Assembly (NCBI GenBank): GCA_032718475.1
Contig: JAUCBJ010007326.1
Location: 1-44,142, forward strand
Source: Nemertoderma westbladi
Lineage: Eukaryota > Xenacoelomorpha > Nemertodermatida > Nemertodermatidae
Direction of reading: 5' to 3'
DNA: 44,142 nucleotides
Part shown: positions 41,552 to 44,142 of the stretch, in pieces
Layout: every line of letters starts with the position of its first letter
Numbering within the stretch: the first letter of the stretch is position 1
Program-made: the position numbers and the translations under genes
Notes under the pieces: model-generated
Database searches by the model: none
What the model saw: the letters and a program-made list of their open reading frames with translations, nothing else
What the model was told of the DNA's origin: nothing

Positions 41552-42210
41552 GTGAACAACTTCCTAGAGAATACTGAAACTAATGCTTATACAGTGCCAG
41601 GTTGGAACGATGTATTGAGCGATTTGCATGGGCTGGCCCGCCATGCATTCCTGCTCTGGAGGGGGTTGGTTATGGTTAGTCCTCGTAATGGCGATATACA
41701 TAGGAAAATGTATAGCTCTAAAATGCGGTTTAAAGGTATGTTCCGTGAGGATAAACGTAATGGAGATTAAACTAAATGCGATAAGTATGCAGAGTCTTTA
41801 CTACGTTCCTCCAATGGAACGGAAGATTATTGGAAGCATGTTAAGAAAGACAATAGTAGTAAAATCCCAACTGCCACTACAAAAGATGATGTTGTAGGGG
41901 ATGTTAATATTAGTATTAATGTGCATGGTTTTATACCTAGTACTGTATGATTGACACCATCGTGTCTCCCATTGTTAAGAGTAAAACTGGTAAGCTTACT
42001 ACTGTTTCTGCTAATTATAGACCTATTTCGTTGATATCTATACTTAGTAAACTATTTCAAGTAATTCTTTTACAAAGAATACGGGTTTTTCTGGACACTG
42101 GTTGTCATCAATTCGGATTTATAAAGGGTATGGGTACGGAAATGGCTATTTACGCAAATACGGAAATAATTAAATATTTTCTGGTAGTAGGTATTATTTT
42201 TTATAACCAT
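41552..42210 (+). pseudogene. LINE reverse transcriptase fragment (CR1-like), plus strand
   Basis: A different LINE from its neighbour. The pre-polymerase linker VPGWNDVLSDLHGLARHAF, the basic MRFKGMFREDKRN and, in another frame, LLRSSNGTEDYWKHVKKDNSSKI lead into the polymerase start at about 41960: IVKSKTGKLTTVSANYRPIS, LSKLFQ, then QFGFIKGMGTEMAIYA. It ends near 42175, before the catalytic motifs. An internal deletion near 41930 removes the segment that normally joins linker and polymerase. It lies back to back with the minus-strand LINE that ends at 41540. Confidence 0.82.
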
Positions 42211-42432
42211 TTGCTGTGTGTGCTATTATACATTCATTTATATACTGTACGATATGTCCCGTCGGACGAAGTAAAATAAAATAATAATAATAATAATACA
42301 TATATACATTGTTTGGTGTATTTGTTATTGTTTTTATATATTGTATAAATAAATCTATCATCGGTGTTTTTTGCCCACGATATACAGGAGGTTAGAATAT
42401 ACGAAATTCACAAATTCGGGAAATTCTTTGGG

Positions 42433-44129
42433 ATTAACCCCATTAGTACCGGGCTATAAAATGTTGTACAAATACCGGGGGGGGGGGGGGGGGGGGATTA
42501 ACCCCATTAGTACCGGGCTATAAAATGTTGTACAAATACCGGGGGGGGGGGGGGGGGGGTCATATTGACCGCCCCTATCCGATATCTAAAATCTACAAAT
42601 TCTTTAGAAAACGTCTGATTTTTTGTTTGTACGTAGGTATCACTAGTCTGGATCCGACCGAAAAAAAAAATTTTAGAAAAAATGTATTGGAGTGGTTATA
42701 TTGCAGCACCAAAATTACAAGTAGTGCACAATTTTCACAAAATTTGAAAGTTACATTTTCCGGCTAATTGTTTTTCAATACAACGGGCGCAAAATACATT
42801 GGAAAATATTTAAAAATGATATGATTACTATAAATGGCGTTTAGTCCTCTCTGCGTAGGAAAAAAATGAAAAAAACAAGTAACCAGCACTTTTCACTTAG
42901 AACACAAAATTTTTAATTCACTTATACGATGCTATAAATTCACATTTTCAGGTTTTATAGGGAGCTGATTCTAATGGAATACATTTCTAATATGCCAGAT
43001 CATTGCTACTTGTATTTTTCGGCGTAATTTGGCAAATTTTGGTGCTAGCACAAAATTTCGTACCAATCACCAAAAAGTACAAGTTTGCGATGTCCAGTGC
43101 TGTTTTTATTGATTCCATCGGATTTAGGACCCTCATAAACCCGTATAACGCAAGAAACAAGATGATACTAGCTACTGATCAATTTGCTTACTTTCAAAAA
43201 TTTGGTGCTGGCACAACTATTTTCACCCACCGGCGAAAAATACAAGTTTGAAAACTGTTATAAAATTTTTACTTATTCCATTGAATTCAGAACCCTCACA
43301 AACCCGTATAACGCAAGAAACGAGGTGACACAATCAATTGATATATTTGATGGTTTCCAAAATTTGGTGCTAGCACAACATTTTGCACCCACTTCCGAAA
43401 AATACAAGTTTGATATATCTAGTTCGATAATTATATATTCCATTGAATTCAGAATAGCCATAAAGCTCTAAAACGCAAGAAATAAATTGTCACAAGCAAT
43501 TTTATCTATTGAATGGATTTTCAAAATTTCGGGCTAGCACCAAAATTTGCACACAGCACCTCCATATATTTTAAATCCTCCTTCTAAATCCTCCATAAAC
43601 CATCCTATTTTTAAAAATACAAGTTTGATACGCTTGGTGCAACTCGTATATATTTCAGCGAAACCAGAACCCGAAAAAACCCCAATTGCGTAAAAAAACA
43701 AGTTTCAATCAATCAATTTACAAAATTGATATATTTCAAAATTTGGTGCTGGCACCAAAATTTGGCACCCGCCGAAAAAAACAAGTTTGAAAATTATAAA
43801 TCAATTTATATGAATCCCATTCAATTGCTAACACCAAAAAACCGGTGTAAATCAAAAATAGAGATGGTACAATTCATATTTAATGAAATGAAATTTTCAA
43901 AAAACGTCTCAAAAAAAGTGCCAAAAGTAGGGTTAAAAAATGGTGCTATAACTCGAAAACTACTCAATATTTTTGAAAACAGTTTTCACTACTAGGAATA
44001 TAATAGAATTTTAGGAAAAGTCATAAAATTTCAGATTCCCAACTGCGTTTGTTTCAGAATTATAATAAAAAAACCACGGGGGGGGGGGGTGGTGTCATAT
44101 TGACCCACCCCGGGTTTAATAGGGTTAAA
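42433..44129. mobile_element. Possible 1.7-kb element with imperfect terminal inverted repeats
   Basis: attaaccccattagtaccgg at 42433 is matched by the complement of 44109-44129 with about five differences in 21. Inside each end lies a G-run followed by gtcatattgac. No coding capacity. Weak evidence for a unit of mobile or satellite origin. Confidence 0.4.
43020..43800. repeat. Tandem repeat, about 163-bp period, five diverged units
   Basis: The landmark ggtgctagca (or ggtgctggca / cgggctagca) occurs at 43041, 43204, 43366, 43530 and 43745. Each is followed after 35-50 bp by a-tacaagtttga, and most by ccattgaattcagaa and acgcaagaaa. Several units stay open in one frame, but repetition explains this better than coding. 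Confidence 0.75.
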
Positions 44130-44142
44130 CCTAACGGTTGCT

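Larger units (their letters stand above)
42211..44142. other. Gene-free right end with simple and tandem repeats
   Basis: No protein-like ORF. An aat run lies at 42276-42298. A 64-bp duplication, each copy ending in a G-run of 15-20, spans 42430-42559. The 163-bp tandem repeat and a third G-run (about 44078-44090) follow. Confidence 0.6.

Noticed and set aside
43003-43471. Two overlapping 82- and 95-codon frames at the right end
   Set aside because: They follow the 163-bp tandem repeat and repeat the same peptide-like blocks; better explained as satellite than gene.

Overview
This is eukaryotic, AT-rich and repeat-dense genomic DNA. It looks like a marine invertebrate genome, possibly a non-vertebrate deuterostome. 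The reasons are a spliced secreted gene with PAN/apple plus fucolectin-type (F5/8C-like) lectin domains, GT-AG introns, BEL/Pao, Penelope and CR1/Jockey-type retroelements, and many short hairpin-rich repeats. The species cannot be read from the sequence, and no bacterial operon logic applies.

Layout. The window holds two paralogous copies of one lectin locus. Copy A (1-2810, resuming at 9817-10352) begins inside an intron and carries only an intact last lectin exon (1537-1750). Copy B carries a signal peptide-PAN-lectin exon (27817-28240), a second lectin exon (28728-28847), a long intron and a damaged last exon (39894-40026). B has a frameshift between the PAN and lectin domains and two lesions in the last exon, so as assembled it is a pseudogene. 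Both copies share a foldback-like transposon of about 1.07 kb in the last intron, flanked by a 9-bp target duplication. In B only, that transposon is interrupted by a 9.2-kb head-to-tail array of three units of about 3.08 kb (29823-39036). Copy A contains a 7-kb stretch (2811-9816) missing from B. It includes a 4-kb terminal-inverted-repeat element (2821-6801) with a dead LINE reverse transcriptase inside.

Between the copies lies a 13.36-kb LTR retrotransposon (12780-26138). Its LTRs begin TG and end CA, are about 99% identical (1139 and 1129 bp), and are flanked by an exact 5-bp duplication GGTAT. Its central gene is a BEL/Pao gag-protease frame that stays open although reverse transcriptase, RNase H and integrase cores are missing. 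Two further coding regions are not standard for BEL/Pao: an upstream Ala/Glu/Lys-rich coiled-coil ORF (16119-17628, one frameshift) and a decayed ORF in the usual env position (23411-24952). Neither was recognised. To the left, a diverged LTR plus leader of the same family sits in inverted orientation (10353-12102). To the right the element abuts a Penelope-like reverse transcriptase relic (26144-27390).

The right end (40811-44142) holds two LINE relics back to back, then gene-free DNA with G-runs, a 163-bp tandem repeat and a possible pair of terminal inverted repeats. The only host gene identified is the lectin. Everything else recognisable is mobile DNA or repeats, with several layers of nesting that give a relative order of events.
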